Positions 50,876 to 63,100 of a stretch of DNA of 64,000 bases are shown in pieces. Numbering within the stretch: the first letter of the stretch is position 1; each line of letters starts with the position of its first letter. Source of the DNA: Streptacidiphilus sp. ASG 303 (lineage in GTDB: Bacteria; Actinomycetota; Actinomycetes; Streptomycetales; Streptomycetaceae); the NCBI RefSeq assembly GCF_020991365.1, contig NZ_JAJLRA010000005.1:62001-126000 (forward strand). The letters run 5' to 3'. The position numbers and the translations under genes were made by a program. The notes beneath the pieces are model-generated. The model did not search any database, was not told where the DNA came from, and was given only the letters and a program-made list of their open reading frames with translations.

Positions 50876-53041
50876 ATGCCGTCCCCCACCCCCACCGAGG
50901 CGGGCCCCGCCGGCGCCGCCACCCTCGGGCCGGTGCCGCAGCCGGCCGGGACCCCCGGCCGGGACTCCGGGCCGCACCGGGTCTCCGGCGGCCTGCTGGA
51001 GCCCGGACAGCTCCTCGCCGCCCTCCCCGGCGCCCTGCGCAAGCTCGACCCCCGGGTGATGGTGAGGAACCCGGTGATGTTCGTCGTCGAGGTCGGCTCG
51101 GTGCTCACCACCGGCTCGGCGGTCGCCGACCCGAGCGTCTTCTCCTGGTCGATAGCCGCCTGGCTCTGGCTCACCGTGGTCTTCGCCAACCTGGCCGAGG
51201 CCGTGGCCGAGGGCCGCGGCAAGGCGCAGGCCGACACCCTGCGCCGCACCAGGACCGACACCACCGCCCGCCGCCTGGTCGACTGGGCCCCCGGGCGCAC
51301 CGGCGCCGCCGAGGAGGAGGTGTCCGCCACCGCGCTGCGGCTGGGCGACACGGTGGTCGTCGAGGCGGGCCAGACCATCCCCGGCGACGGCGACGTCGTC
51401 GAGGGCGTGGCCAGCGTCGACGAGTCCGCCATCACCGGCGAGTCCGCACCGGTCATCCGCGAGTCCGGCGGCGACCGCTCGGCCGTCACCGGCGGCACGA
51501 AGGTGCTCTCCGACCGGATCGTCGTGCGGATCACCTCCGAGCCCGGCAAGACCTTCATCGACCGGATGATCGCCCTCGTCGAGGGCGCGGCCCGGCAGAA
51601 GACCCCCAACGAGATCGCCCTCAACATCCTGCTGGCGTCCCTCACCGTCGTCTTCCTGCTGGCGGTCGTCACCCTGCAGCCCATGGCGGCCTACGCGGGC
51701 GCCCCGCAGACGCTCGTCGTCCTGACCGCGCTGACCGTGGCGCTCATCCCGACCACCATCGGCGCGCTGCTCTCCGCGATCGGCATCGCCGGCATGGACC
51801 GCCTGGTGCAGCGCAACGTGCTCGCCATGTCGGGCCGCGCCGTGGAGGCCGCGGGCGACGTCAACACCCTGCTGCTGGACAAGACCGGCACCATCACCCT
51901 GGGCAACCGGCAGGCGGCCGAGTTCCTCCCGGCCGCGGGCACCGCCACCGGGGAGCTGGCGGACGCCGCCCAGCTCTCCTCGCTCGCCGACGAGACCCCC
52001 GAGGGCCGCTCCGTCGTCGTGCTCGCCAAGGAGAAGTACGGGCTGCGGGCCCGGCAGCAGGGCGAGCTCGGCCACGCCGTGTGGGTGCCCTTCACCGCGC
52101 AGACCCGCATGTCCGGCGTCGACCTGGACGAGGACGGGACGGTGCGCAGCGTCCGCAAGGGCGCCGCCGGGGCGGTCTCCGCGTGGGTGTCCGACAACGG
52201 CGGCACGGTCGGTGCGGACGTCGGGGAGCTGGTGGAGCGGATCTCCGCCTCCGGCGGCACCCCGCTGGTCGTCGCCTCCCGCGAGGGCGACGCCGCGCCG
52301 CGCGTGCTGGGCGTCATCCACCTCAAGGACGTGGTCAAGCACGGCATCCGGGAGCGCTTCGAGGAGCTGCGCCGGATGGGCATCCGCACCGTGATGATCA
52401 CGGGCGACAACCCGCTGACGGCACGGGCCATCGCGGAGGAGGCGGGCGTCGACGACTTCCTCGCCGAGGCCACCCCCGAGGACAAGATGGCCCTGATCAA
52501 GCAGGAGCAGGCCGGGGGCAAGCTGGTCGCCATGACCGGCGACGGCACCAACGACGCCCCGGCGCTGGCCCAGGCCGACGTGGGCGTGGCCATGAACACC
52601 GGCACCATGGCGGCCAAGGAGGCCGGCAACATGGTGGACCTGGACTCCAACCCCACCAAGCTGATCGAGATCGTCGAGATCGGCAAGCAGCTCCTGATCA
52701 CCCGCGGCGCGCTGACCACCTTCTCCATCGCCAACGACGTCGCGAAGTACTTCGCGATCATCCCCGCGATGTTCGCCGCGGTCTACCCGGGCCTGGACCG
52801 GCTCAACGTCATGCAGCTGCACAGCCCGCAGTCGGCGATCACCTCGGCGATCGTCTTCAACGCCCTGATCATCGTGGTGCTGATCCCGCTGGCGCTGCGC
52901 GGCGTGCGCTACCGGCCGTCCTCGGCGGCCTCCCTGCTCCGCCGCAACCTGTGGGTCTACGGGCTCGGCGGGCTCGTCCTGCCGTTCGCCGGCATCAAGC
53001 TCATCGACCTCGTCGTCCAGTTCGTCCCCGGGCTCCGCTGA
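50876..53041 (+). CDS. kdpB: Potassium-transporting P-type ATPase subunit KdpB
   Basis: A 721-residue P-type ATPase. Actuator motif [12 protein letters not shown]; phosphorylation site [19 protein letters not shown] with Asp near 335; the nucleotide domain with [11 protein letters not shown] and VRKGAAGAV; hinge [14 protein letters not shown] and [23 protein letters not shown] hydrolysis here drives uptake through KdpA. All catalytic motifs are intact. The N-terminus is about 30 residues longer (Pro/Gly-rich) than in enterobacteria. A perfect hairpin separates it from kdpC. Confidence 0.97.
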   Translation: MPSPTPTEAGPAGAATLGPVPQPAGTPGRDSGPHRVSGGLLEPGQLLAALPGALRKLDPRVMVRNPVMFVVEVGSVLTTGSAVADPSVFSWSIAAWLWLTVVFANLAEAVAEGRGKAQADTLRRTRTDTTARRLVDWAPGRTGAAEEEVSATALRLGDTVVVEAGQTIPGDGDVVEGVASVDESAITGESAPVIRESGGDRSAVTGGTKVLSDRIVVRITSEPGKTFIDRMIALVEGAARQKTPNEIALNILLASLTVVFLLAVVTLQPMAAYAGAPQTLVVLTALTVALIPTTIGALLSAIGIAGMDRLVQRNVLAMSGRAVEAAGDVNTLLLDKTGTITLGNRQAAEFLPAAGTATGELADAAQLSSLADETPEGRSVVVLAKEKYGLRARQQGELGHAVWVPFTAQTRMSGVDLDEDGTVRSVRKGAAGAVSAWVSDNGGTVGADVGELVERISASGGTPLVVASREGDAAPRVLGVIHLKDVVKHGIRERFEELRRMGIRTVMITGDNPLTARAIAEEAGVDDFLAEATPEDKMALIKQEQAGGKLVAMTGDGTNDAPALAQADVGVAMNTGTMAAKEAGNMVDLDSNPTKLIEIVEIGKQLLITRGALTTFSIANDVAKYFAIIPAMFAAVYPGLDRLNVMQLHSPQSAITSAIVFNALIIVVLIPLALRGVRYRPSSAASLLRRNLWVYGLGGLVLPFAGIKLIDLVVQFVPGLR

Positions 53042-53059
53042 CCCGAGGCCCGAAGAGAT

Positions 53060-53087
53060 CCGGGGCCCGGAGAGGTCCGGGCCCCGG
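53060..53087 (+). promoter_or_regulatory. Hairpin between kdpB and kdpC
   Basis: 12-bp perfect stem CCGGGGCCCGGA / TCCGGGCCCCGG with a GAGG loop, ending 20 bases before the kdpC start. Within an operon this looks like an mRNA stabiliser or partial terminator. Confidence 0.55.
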
Positions 53088-53107
53088 AGAGAACGGAAGA
53101 AGCCACC

Positions 53108-53737
53108 ATGGCAACCCCTCTCCCCGCAGCACTCCGCACGCACCTGACGGCGCTGCGCATGCTGCTCGTCATGACCGTCCTCCTCGGCCTCGCCTACCCG
53201 CTGCTGCTCACCGGCGTCGGCCAGGCCGCCTTCCCCCGGCAGGCGAACGGCTCCCTGGTGGAGTCGCACGGGAAGGTCGTCGGCTCCAGCCTGATCGGCC
53301 AGGGCTTCGACCTGCCGAAGAAGGACCCGGGCGACGCCGACGAGCCGGCGCGGCCGGACCCCCGCTGGTTCCAGCCCCGCCCGTCCGCGGGCGGCTACGA
53401 CCCGACCGCCACCGGCGCCTCCAACCTCGGTCCGAACAGCGAGGACCTGGTCAGGGCCGTGAGGGAGCGCCGGGCCGCCGTCGCCGCCTTCGACGGCGTC
53501 GCGCCCTCGCAGGTCCCCGCCGACGCGGTGACCGCCTCCGGCTCCGGCCTCGACCCGCACATCTCCCCCGCCTACGCCCGGGAGCAGGTCGCCCGGGTCG
53601 CGCGGGTGCGGGGGCTGGACCGGGCCGCCGTCGCCGCCCTGGTCGAGCGGCACGTGCAGGGGCCGGTCGCCGGCTTCCTCGGCCAGGAGCGCGTCAACGT
53701 CCTGGAGCTCAACCGGGCGCTCGACGCCCTGAGGTGA
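53108..53737 (+). CDS. kdpC: Potassium-transporting ATPase subunit KdpC
   Basis: A 209-residue protein with one N-terminal transmembrane helix (about 18-38; MLLVMTVLLGLAYPLLLTGV) and a soluble domain. Signatures are GSSLIGQGFDLPKKDPG, RPDPRWFQPRPSAGGYDP and ASGSGLDPHISPAYAREQVA. KdpC stabilises the KdpAB complex and raises its nucleotide affinity. Length is normal. AGAAGCC-type weak ribosome binding sequence precedes the ATG, so expression may depend on the upstream hairpin region. Confidence 0.96.
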   Translation: MATPLPAALRTHLTALRMLLVMTVLLGLAYPLLLTGVGQAAFPRQANGSLVESHGKVVGSSLIGQGFDLPKKDPGDADEPARPDPRWFQPRPSAGGYDPTATGASNLGPNSEDLVRAVRERRAAVAAFDGVAPSQVPADAVTASGSGLDPHISPAYAREQVARVARVRGLDRAAVAALVERHVQGPVAGFLGQERVNVLELNRALDALR

Positions 53738-53826
53738 CGCACGGCCGGCACACGCCGTGACCACCGGCCGGCCCGGCCGCGCGGGGACGCCCCCGCCGGC
53801 GGGCCGGCCGCACCCCGTGGGACGAC

Positions 53827-53880
53827 CCCGCCCCACGGACCGGTCCCGCCCCACGGACCGCCCCCGCCCCACGGAGGAGG
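53827..53880 (+). repeat. 18-bp tandem repeat before kdpD (first copy)
   Basis: Three copies of CCCGCCCCACGGACC-type units at exactly 18-bp spacing (starts 53827, 53845, 53863). The last merges into the GGAGGAGGA ribosome binding site of the first kdpD. Confidence 0.75.
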
Positions 53881-56566
53881 AGCGCGACGGTGACGCGCAA
53901 CCAGGACCCGTACCCCGGCAGCCGCCGGCCCGGCCGCCTGCGGGTGTACCTGGGGGCCGCCCCCGGGGTCGGCAAGACCTACCGCATGCTGGACGAGGCC
54001 CGCCGCCGCGCCGACCGCGGCACCGACGTCGTCGTCGCCTACGTGGAGTGCCACGGCCGGGCCCGCACCGAGGGCATGCTGGAGGGCCTGGAGGTCGTGC
54101 CCCGGGCCGTCCGCACCCACCGCGGCGCGGAGTTCACCGAACTGGACACCGACGCGGTCCTGGCCCGGCGCCCCCGCGTCGCCCTGGTCGACGAGCTCGC
54201 CCACACCAACGTCCCCGGCGGCCGCCACGCCAAGCGCTGGCAGGACGTCGAGGAGCTCCTCGCGGCCGGCATCGACGTGGTCTCCACCGTCAACGTCCAG
54301 CACCTGGAGTCCCTCAACGACGTCGTCGAGAAGATCACCGGGGTGCCGCAGCGCGAGACCGTCCCCGACGAGGTCGTCCGCCGCGCCGACCAGATCGAGC
54401 TGGTCGACATGGCCCCCGAGGCGCTGCGCCGCCGGATGGCCCACGGCAACGTCTACGCCGCCGAGAAGGTGGACGCCGCGCTCTCGAACTACTTCCGGGT
54501 CGGCAACCTCACCGCGCTGCGCGAACTCGCCCTCCTGTGGGTGGCCGGCCGGGTCGACGAGGGCCTGCGCGACTACCGCGCCGCCCACGGCATAGGGAAG
54601 GTGTGGGAGACCCGGGAACGGGTCGTGGTCGCCCTCACCGGCGGCCCCGAGGGCGCCACGCTGGTCCGCCGGGCCGCCCGCATCGCCGACCGCACGGCGG
54701 GCGGCGAGGTCATGGCCGTCCACGTCGCCCGCAGCGACGGCCTGGCCGGGGCCTCCCACGCCGCCCTCGCCGGGCAGCGGCAGCTCGTGGAGTCCCTGGG
54801 CGGCACCTACCACGTGGTCGTCGGCGACGACGTGCCAACCGCGCTGCTGGACTTCGCCCGCGCCCAGGACGCCACGCAGCTGGTGCTCGGCACCAGCCGC
54901 CGGGGCCGCCTCACCCGCTTCCTCACCGGCCGCGGCATCGGCGAGACCACCGTCGACCTCTCCGCCGACATCGACGTCCACATGGTCACCCACGAGGAGG
55001 CGGGCCACGGCCGGCTGCCGCCGCTGGGCCGCCGCCACTCCCGGCCCCGCTCGGCCGCGGGCTTCGCCTCCGGGCTGGCACTGCCCTGGCTGCTGACCCT
55101 GGTCCTCACCCACCTGCGCGAGGAGGTCAACCTCACCAGCGTCGCCCTGCTCTTCCAGCTCGCCGTGGTCGGGGTCGCCCTGCTCGGCGGCGTCGCCTCC
55201 GCGCTGCTCGCCTCGCTCACCGCCTCGCTGCTCCTGAACTACTACTTCATCCCCCCGGTGGGCCGCTTCACCATCGCCGAGCCCAACAACGTCCTGGCGC
55301 TCGGCGTCTTCGCCTGCGTGGCGCTCGCCGTGGCGGCGGTCGTGGACCGCGCGGCCCGGCAGACCGCGCGCGCCGCCCGCGCCACCGCCGAGGCCGAGAC
55401 CCTCTCCGACCTGGCCGGGAGCGTCCTGCGGGGCGCCGACACCGTGCCCGCCCTCCTGGAGCGCTCCCGGGTCGCCTTCGGCATGGCGAGCGCCGCGCTG
55501 CTGCGCCGCGGCCCCGACGGCACCGGCGGGGCCGTCGCCCGCAGCGACGCCCCCGTCCCGGCCGCGCACCCGGCCCGGACGCCGGCGGCAGCGCAGGCAC
55601 CGGCTCCGGCACCGGCCGGGGACGGCTCCGCGGCAGCCCGGCACGCGGGGGGCTCCCCCGCGGCGGACGCGCCGGTCACCGAGGTCCCGGTCGGCGACGA
55701 CGCCGTCCTCGTCCTCACCGGCCGCCGGCTGCCCGCCTCGGACCAGCGCGTCCTCGCCGCCTTCGCCGCCCACGCCGCGGCCGCCCTGGACCGCGAGCGC
55801 CTCGCCCGCGCCGCTGCCGAGGTCGAGCCCATCCGGGCCGCCGACCGCATGCGCACCGCCCTGCTGGCCGCCGTCAGCCACGACCTGCGGACCCCGCTGG
55901 CCGCCGCCCTCGCCTCCGTCGGCTCGCTGCGCAGCCCCGACGTGCACTTCCCGCCCGAGGACGAGGCCGAGCTGCTCGCCACCGCCGAGGACTCCCTCGC
56001 CAAGCTGGCGCGGCTGGTCGACAACCTCCTCGACATGAGCCGCCTCCAGGCCGGGGCCCTCACCCTGCACCTGGAGGCGACGGACCTGGGCGAGGCCCTC
56101 TCCCGGGCCGTGGACAGCCTGCCCGCCCCGCAGCCGGCGGTCGCGGGCGACGGGCTCGGCGCGGCCCCGCCCGTCCTCGCCGACCCGCCGCTCCTGGAGC
56201 GCATCCTCGCGAACCTCGCCGCCAACGCCGCCCGCCACAACACCCCCGGCCGGCCGGTCACCGTCACCGCGGGCGCCCTGGGCGACCGCGTCGAACTGCG
56301 GGTCATCGACCGGGGCCCCGGCATCCCGGCGGAGGACCGCGACCGGGTCTTCCAGCCCTTCCAGCGCCTGGGCGACACGGACAACACCACCGGCACCGGC
56401 CTGGGCCTCGCCCTCTCCCGCGGCCTCGCCGAGGCCATGGGCGGCTCCCTCGGCGTGGAGGACACCCCCGGCGGCGGCGCGACCCTCGTCCTCACCCTCC
56501 CCGCGGCGCCGTCCCCGTCGGGCGCCGCGCCCGCCGGCGACGCGGCGCCCGGGGCCGGACCGGCGG

Positions 56567-57250
<684 letters not shown>

Positions 57251-57266
57251 GGGGTGCGCTGCCTTT

Positions 57267-57338
57267 CGGTACGGGTCTGGATGCCGGTACGGGTCCGGAT
57301 GCCGGTACGGGCCGGAATGCCGGTACGGGTCCGGATGC
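57267..57338 (-). repeat. 18-bp tandem repeat in the kdpE leader
   Basis: Four contiguous 18-bp copies of CGGTACGGGTCCGGATGC with one or two differences, between the second kdpD and kdpE. In the kdpE frame they would read as HPDPYR repeats. Confidence 0.9.
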
Positions 57339-57395
57339 CGCCGGGGGGCGGCGCGGCCCGCGGCGGCCGGGGGCGGGGCCGGGGCCGGGGGCACG

Positions 57396-59948
57396 TCACG
57401 CGGCCTCCTCGGGGGAGGGCGGCACGCCCGCGGCGGCGCCGACCGCCGCGGGCAGGGCGACCACCATGGTCATCCCGCCGCCGGGGGTGTCCTCGGCCGT
57501 CAGCCGCCCGCCCATGGCCTCCACGAAGCCGCGGGCCACCGCGAGGCCCAGGCCGACGCCGCTGCCGCGCGGAGCGTCCCCGTACCGCTGGAAGGGCTCG
57601 AAGATCCGGTCCTTGGCGTCGTCCGGCACCCCCGGCCCGCGGTCGGCGACCCGCAGCTCCACCCGGTCGCCGCCCGGCAGGCGCAGGGCGTCGGCGCGGA
57701 CGACCACCGGGGTCCCGGGCGGGCTGTACTTGACGGCGTTCTCCACCACGTTGGCGACGGCCCGCTCCAGCAGGCCGGCGTCGGCGAGGACCATCGGCAG
57801 GTCCTCGCCGACCTCCAGGCGCACCGCGTCGGCGGGGACGCCGCCCAGCGCCACCGGGACCACCTCGTCGAGGTCGACCTCGCGCAGCAGCGGGGCGACC
57901 GTGCCGGTCTGGAGGCGGCTCATGTCGAGGAGGTTGCCGATGAGGTGGTCGAGCCGGTCGGCGCCGTCCTCGATGCCGGCGAGCAGCTCGGCCTCGTCCT
58001 CGGGGCTCCACCGCACCTCCTGCGAGCGCAGCGAGGTGACGGCGGCCTTGATCCCGGCGAGGGGGGTGCGCAGGTCGTGGGAGACGGCGGCGAGCAGCGC
58101 GGTGCGGATGCGGTTGCCCTCGGCGAGGCGGCGGGCGCCGGCGGCCTGCTCGGCGAGGCGGCGGCGCTCCAGGAGGGCCACGGCCTGGGCGGCGTACGCG
58201 CCCAGCAGGCGGCGGTCGTCGGCGGGCAGGACCCGGCCGCCGAGCGCCAGCGAGAGGCGGTCGCCCACCGGGACCTCCGTCGCGGCGTCCTCGGGCCGCC
58301 CCGCGGGGTCGGGTCCGGCCGAGGCCGTGCGGTGCCAGGGGCCGCGGTCGCCGGTCCGCTCCAGCAGGGCGGCGGACTCGACCTGGAAGTCCTCCCGGAC
58401 CCGCTGGAGCAGCGCCGCAAGGCTGTCCTCGCCGCGCAGGACGGCGCCCGCCAGGCGGCCCAGGGCCTCCGCCTCGGCGCGGCTGCGGGCGGCCTGCTGG
58501 GCGCGCCGCGCGGCGAGGTCGACGACGGAGGCGACGGCCGTGCCCACCCCGACGAAGACCAGCAGCGCCAGGAGGTTCTTCGGGTCGGAGACGGTGAGGG
58601 TGTGGGCGGGCGGGGTGAAGAACCAGTTGAGCAGCAGTGAGCTGAGGACGGCCGCGGCGATCGCCGGGAACACCCCGCCGACCAGGGCGGCGCCGACGGT
58701 GAGGGTGAGGAAGAGCAGCAGGGCGGTGGGGAGTCCCGGGTCCCCGGTGACGCGGGTGAGCAGCAGGGTGAGCAGCAGCGGCCCGCCGCAGCCCAGGAGC
58801 CAGCCGGAGACGGCGCGGACGCGGCCGAGCTTGACCGGCAGCCGCCCGGGGAGGGCGGGGCGGCCGCGGGCGGCGTGCTCGTGGGTGACGATGTGGACGT
58901 CGATGTCGCCGGACTCCCGCGCGACGGTGGCGCCGACGCCGGGGCCGAGGAGGGACTGCAGGGTGCCGCGGCGGCTGGATCCCAGCACGACCTGGGTGGC
59001 GTTGACGCCGCGGGCGAAGTCGAGCAGGGCGGTGGCGGTGTCGCCCCCGGCCACGGTGTGGAAGGTCCCGCCGAGGTCCTCCACCAGCTGCCGCTGGGCG
59101 GCCAGGTGCTCCGGCGGGGGGCCGGCGAGGCCGTCGGAGCGGCGGACGTGGACGGCGAGCAGTTCGCTGCCGGAGCCGCGGGCGGCGATCCGGGCGGCCC
59201 GGCGCAGCAGGGTGGCGCCCTCCGGTCCGCCGGTGAGCCCGACGACGATCCGCTCGCGCGCCGGCCAGGTCGCCTCGATGCCGTGCTCGGTGCGGTAGCG
59301 CTGGAGGTACTCGTCGACGCGGTCGGCGGTCCACAGCAGGGCGAGTTCGCGCAGCGCGGTGAGGTTGCCGGGCCGGAAGTAGTGGGAGAGGGCGGCGTCG
59401 ACCCGGTCGGGGGCGTAGACGTTGCCGTGGGCGATGCGGCGGCGCAGCGCCTCGGGGGCCATGTCGACCAGTTCGATCTGGTCGGCGCGGCGGACCACCT
59501 CGTCGGGGACGGTCTCGCGCTGCCGGACGCCGGTGATGCCCTCGACGACGTCGCCGAGCGACTCCAGGTGCTGGACGTTGACGGTGGAGACCACGTCGAT
59601 GCCGGCCGCGAGGAGCTCCTCGACGTCCTGCCAGCGCTTGGCGTGGCGGCCGCCGGGGGCGTTGGTGTGGGCGAGCTCGTCGACCAGGGCGACGCGGGGG
59701 CGCCGGGCCAGGACCGCGTCGAGGTCCATCTCGGTGAGGACGGTGCCCCGGTACTCCGTCCGGCGCCGCGGCACGACCTCCAGGCCCTCCAGCAGCTCGG
59801 CGGTGCGGGCCCGGCCGTGGTCCTCGGCGAAGCCGACGACGACGTCGGTGCCGCGGGAGGCGCGGCGGTGGGCCTCGGCGAGCATGGCGTAGGTCTTGCC
59901 CACCCCGGGGGCCGCCCCGAGGAGGATCCTCAACCTGCCGCGCGCCAT
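57396..59948 (-). CDS. kdpD: KdpD sensor histidine kinase, copy 2 (minus strand, upstream of kdpE)
   Basis: An 850-residue second full-length KdpD. It has Walker A GAAPGVGKTYAMLAEAHRRA, DELAHTNAPGGRHAKRWQDV, a USP-like domain, the four-helix DUF4118 module, HisKA AAVSHDLRTPLAGIKAAVTS (His near 623), and HATPase with NVVENAVKYSPPG, DRGPGVPDDAKD and GVGLGLAVARG. All kinase motifs are intact. The N-terminal half is close to copy 1, whereas the GAF-like and membrane regions differ. ATG at 59948 fits GGAGA ten bases upstream; an ATG at 59957 is possible. Predicted KdpE box E lies upstream, suggesting feedback control of a kdpD-kdpE operon. Confidence 0.95.
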   Translation of the reverse strand: MARGRLRILLGAAPGVGKTYAMLAEAHRRASRGTDVVVGFAEDHGRARTAELLEGLEVVPRRRTEYRGTVLTEMDLDAVLARRPRVALVDELAHTNAPGGRHAKRWQDVEELLAAGIDVVSTVNVQHLESLGDVVEGITGVRQRETVPDEVVRRADQIELVDMAPEALRRRIAHGNVYAPDRVDAALSHYFRPGNLTALRELALLWTADRVDEYLQRYRTEHGIEATWPARERIVVGLTGGPEGATLLRRAARIAARGSGSELLAVHVRRSDGLAGPPPEHLAAQRQLVEDLGGTFHTVAGGDTATALLDFARGVNATQVVLGSSRRGTLQSLLGPGVGATVARESGDIDVHIVTHEHAARGRPALPGRLPVKLGRVRAVSGWLLGCGGPLLLTLLLTRVTGDPGLPTALLLFLTLTVGAALVGGVFPAIAAAVLSSLLLNWFFTPPAHTLTVSDPKNLLALLVFVGVGTAVASVVDLAARRAQQAARSRAEAEALGRLAGAVLRGEDSLAALLQRVREDFQVESAALLERTGDRGPWHRTASAGPDPAGRPEDAATEVPVGDRLSLALGGRVLPADDRRLLGAYAAQAVALLERRRLAEQAAGARRLAEGNRIRTALLAAVSHDLRTPLAGIKAAVTSLRSQEVRWSPEDEAELLAGIEDGADRLDHLIGNLLDMSRLQTGTVAPLLREVDLDEVVPVALGGVPADAVRLEVGEDLPMVLADAGLLERAVANVVENAVKYSPPGTPVVVRADALRLPGGDRVELRVADRGPGVPDDAKDRIFEPFQRYGDAPRGSGVGLGLAVARGFVEAMGGRLTAEDTPGGGMTMVVALPAAVGAAAGVPPSPEEAA

Positions 59949-60063
59949 GACCACCATTCTCCGCACGGGCGGCCTGCCCGCGCCCTCCGCGGTCCGGGGC
60001 CGCCCCGCCGAGCGTACGGCCGTCCGGGCGGCGGCCGGTCCGCGGGGCGGGGGCCGCCGGGCG

Positions 60064-60085
60064 ATCCTGACGGCATCTTGACGGC
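60064..60085 (-). promoter_or_regulatory. Predicted KdpE box E, upstream of kdpD copy 2
   Basis: Read on the minus strand, contiguous 11-bp repeats GCCGTCAAGAT and GCCGTCAGGAT, about 120-135 bp before the kdpD start and in the same direction. A weak 8-bp hairpin (60103-60134) between this and the glycosyltransferase stop may terminate the upstream gene. Confidence 0.62.
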
Positions 60086-60140
60086 GCCCGGCACGGGCCG
60101 CCCCGGCGCCGCTGCGCACCCGTCCGGGCGCCGGCGGCGC

Positions 60141-63100
60141 TCAGACGGTGGGCATGAAGGTGTGCCGGGGCCGCTGCTCGGGGACGTGCAGGCGCGGGTC
60201 GGGCCGGGGCAGGTCGCCGCCCGCCTCCAGGATGCGGTCGGCGAGCCGGTGCGCGGCGTGGCCGTCGTCCAGGTCGCAGAACTCCTCCCGGAACCACCGG
60301 TACCGGTCGGCGTACGCGTACTCGACCTCCCCGACGTCCGCGATCGCCTCCACCAGCTCCCGCGAGGTGGACAGCAGCGGCCCGGGGGCGCACTGCTCGA
60401 AGTCGAAGTAGAAGCCGCGCAGGGTGTCCCGGTAGTGCTCCAGGTCGTAGGTGAAGAAGAGCATCGGCCGGCCGGTGTTCGCGAAGTCGAACATCAGCGA
60501 CGAGTAGTCGGTGACCATGACGTCGGTGATCAGCGACAGGTCGGCCATGTCGGGGTAGGCGGACACGTCCCAGACGAAGCCGTTCCCGGCGCCCGGCACG
60601 GGGTCGACCACGTTGGGGTGGCGCCGGACCAGCAGGACGTGGTCACGGCCCAGCACCCGGCGGGCGTGCTCCAGGTCGATGCGGAAGTCGAACCTGTACC
60701 GGCCCGCGCCGTGGAACTGGTCGTCGCGCCAGGTCGGGGCGTAGGTGACGACGCGCCTGCCCGGGGGGATGCCGATCCGGGCGCGGACCTCGGCGGCCCT
60801 CCTGCCCCGGTCGGCGCGGACGAGGACGTCGTTGCGGGGGTAGCCGGTCTCCGCGAGCTCGCCCTCGAATCCGAAGGCCCGCCGCAGGATGGGCGTGCTG
60901 AAGCTGTTGGGCGAGACGAGCACGTCCCACTGCGCGACCTCGGACCGCAGCCTCTCCAGGTAGCGCCGGTCGGCGAAGTGGACCGCCTCGATGTCGTGGC
61001 CGATCCGCTTGAGCGGGGTGCCGTGCCAGGTCTGCACCACCAGCTGGCCCTCCCGCTTGCGGAACCAGTCCGGCAGGTGGTTGTTGGCGACGACGTACCG
61101 GGAGGTGGCCAGCGCCTCGTACCAGTCCGGCGACCACATGCGCACCGGGCGGACCGACGGCGGCAGCTCCACCTGGTCGTCCTTGACCACCCACAGGTGC
61201 TCCAGCCCGGTGCCGCGGCGCAGCAGCTCCTCGTGCAGGGCCCGGGGGCTGTCGGAGAACTGGCTGCCCTTGAAGGAGTCGAAGAGCACCGCCGGGCGCA
61301 CGGGCCGGCGGCGCGCCTCGGGGTAGGCCTTGGTGCGTAGCAGCTTCTGCCGGTAGGGGCCGCGGGCGTCCTCGGGCATCGCGGAGTGCACCAGGAGCGA
61401 GAGCCGGTCCCACGCCTCGGACTGCAGCTCGTAGCGGCGGCCGTCCACGGCGAGGTCGGCGGGCAGGCCGGGGATCAGCCGCTGGTCGACCTTGACCATG
61501 AGGTCGGCCGGGGGTCCGTCCTCCCGCGCCTCCTGCGGGAGCGCGGCGTCCTGGCGGCGCAGGAAGAAGTCCCACCGGCCGGAGGCGAGCGGGATGCTCC
61601 CGGCGAGCGTCCGCATCCGGGCGGGGGTGAGCACCGCCCGGAACTCGTCGCCCAGCCACTGCAGGGGCACGGTCCGCTCGGCGCCGTGGGCGCGCGAGCG
61701 GACCACCAGCTGCGCGGTGGCGTACTGGGCGGCCGTCAGGAGGCGTGCGGCGGGGTAGCGGCAGCGCAGCTCCAGCGAGCCGTCGGGGTGCCAGGACACG
61801 GCGGAGGCCACGGGGAGCGCGGCCCGTTCGAACAGCACCAGGTAGCCGGCGCCGTTGCGGTGGACCACGACCTCGCGGTCGCCCTCGGGGTTCTGCAGGG
61901 CGTCGGGCAGGCGGTGGCAGCCGTCGGGGACGTCCTCGGCCACCACCGGGTGGAGCGGCGCCCTGCGGCCGGCGATGTGGAAGGAGGTCTTCCAGCCGTT
62001 GCTGCCCATGTTCCAGGACCGGGGCGTGTCCGCCCTGGCCTCGCGGCGGGACCGGGGGACCAGCCAGGACATGGGGACCCGGGCGGTGAAGGTGCACCAG
62101 CCCTCGCCGCCGGGGGCGAAGCGCACCGGGGCGTCGTACTGGGCGGCGCCGGCCAGGCTGCGCACCCGCAGGGTGGCGCGTTCGGGGACCTCGGGGGCGA
62201 GGAGCACCCCGCGCAGTTCCACGGCGTCCCCGTCGGCGCGGTGCCCGGTGATGCGGCAGCGCACGACCTCGATCCGCAGCTTGAGCCGGCCCTGGACGAA
62301 GAGCGGCACGGCCCGGACATTGCGGTCCACATACCGGTACGGCGGGTGGGAGGCGCTCCCGGCGCTCCCGGCGACCATGCCGCGGTAGCGGAACAGGCCG
62401 CGGCTGAGGACGCCGGCGGCGACGTCCCAGGTGCCCTCGACCCACTCGTCCCGCTTCTTCAGGCGGGAGACGTCGATCCTGGTCTCGAAACCGGACCAGT
62501 CGTAGCAGTAGCGGTTCTGCCCGGAGGACTCGGTGGCCTGCGGGCGGTGGACGGTCCTCGCGGGGACCACGACCAGCCGGCCCTGCCTGCGGTTGCGCAG
62601 CGCCACGGCCTTGATCGACATGCGGCGCTTGTGGACGTTGATGAAGCGGATGTACGCGGCCCCGGAGAGGTGGAGCCGGTCCCCCTCCCAGTGGGCGCCG
62701 CCGAGCGAGGAGAAGAGCGAGAGGTCCTTCTCCACCCGGTACGCGCTCTTGTCCACGCCCGCCTCGCGGTCGCCGAGGAAGGGGTAGTCGAGGTAGCGGT
62801 GCAGCCGGCGGCGGATCGGGGGCGGGCCGCCCTTGCGGGCGAACTCCACGACGGCGAGCAGCTCGTCGAGCTTGCCCTGGCGGACCAGCGACCACTTGAC
62901 CCGCATCTCGGCGGGGAGGTCGTCGACGACGGACGGGTGGGCCTCGTCGATGAAGGCGTTGGCCGCCTCCATGAAGTACCGGCGGAACTCCTCGTCCGCG
63001 TCGGGGAGCACGTTCAGGTGGATCATCAGGTCGGACCTGAGGCAGGCCTGGTCGTACCTGCGCTTGTGCTCCAGGTGGGTCCCGCCGCCGAACTCCGCCA

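Noticed and set aside
57251..57394. KdpE N-terminal extension made of HPDPYR repeats
   Set aside because: KdpE proteins begin with the MTRVLVVDDE strand; the extension is only the translated tandem repeat of the leader.
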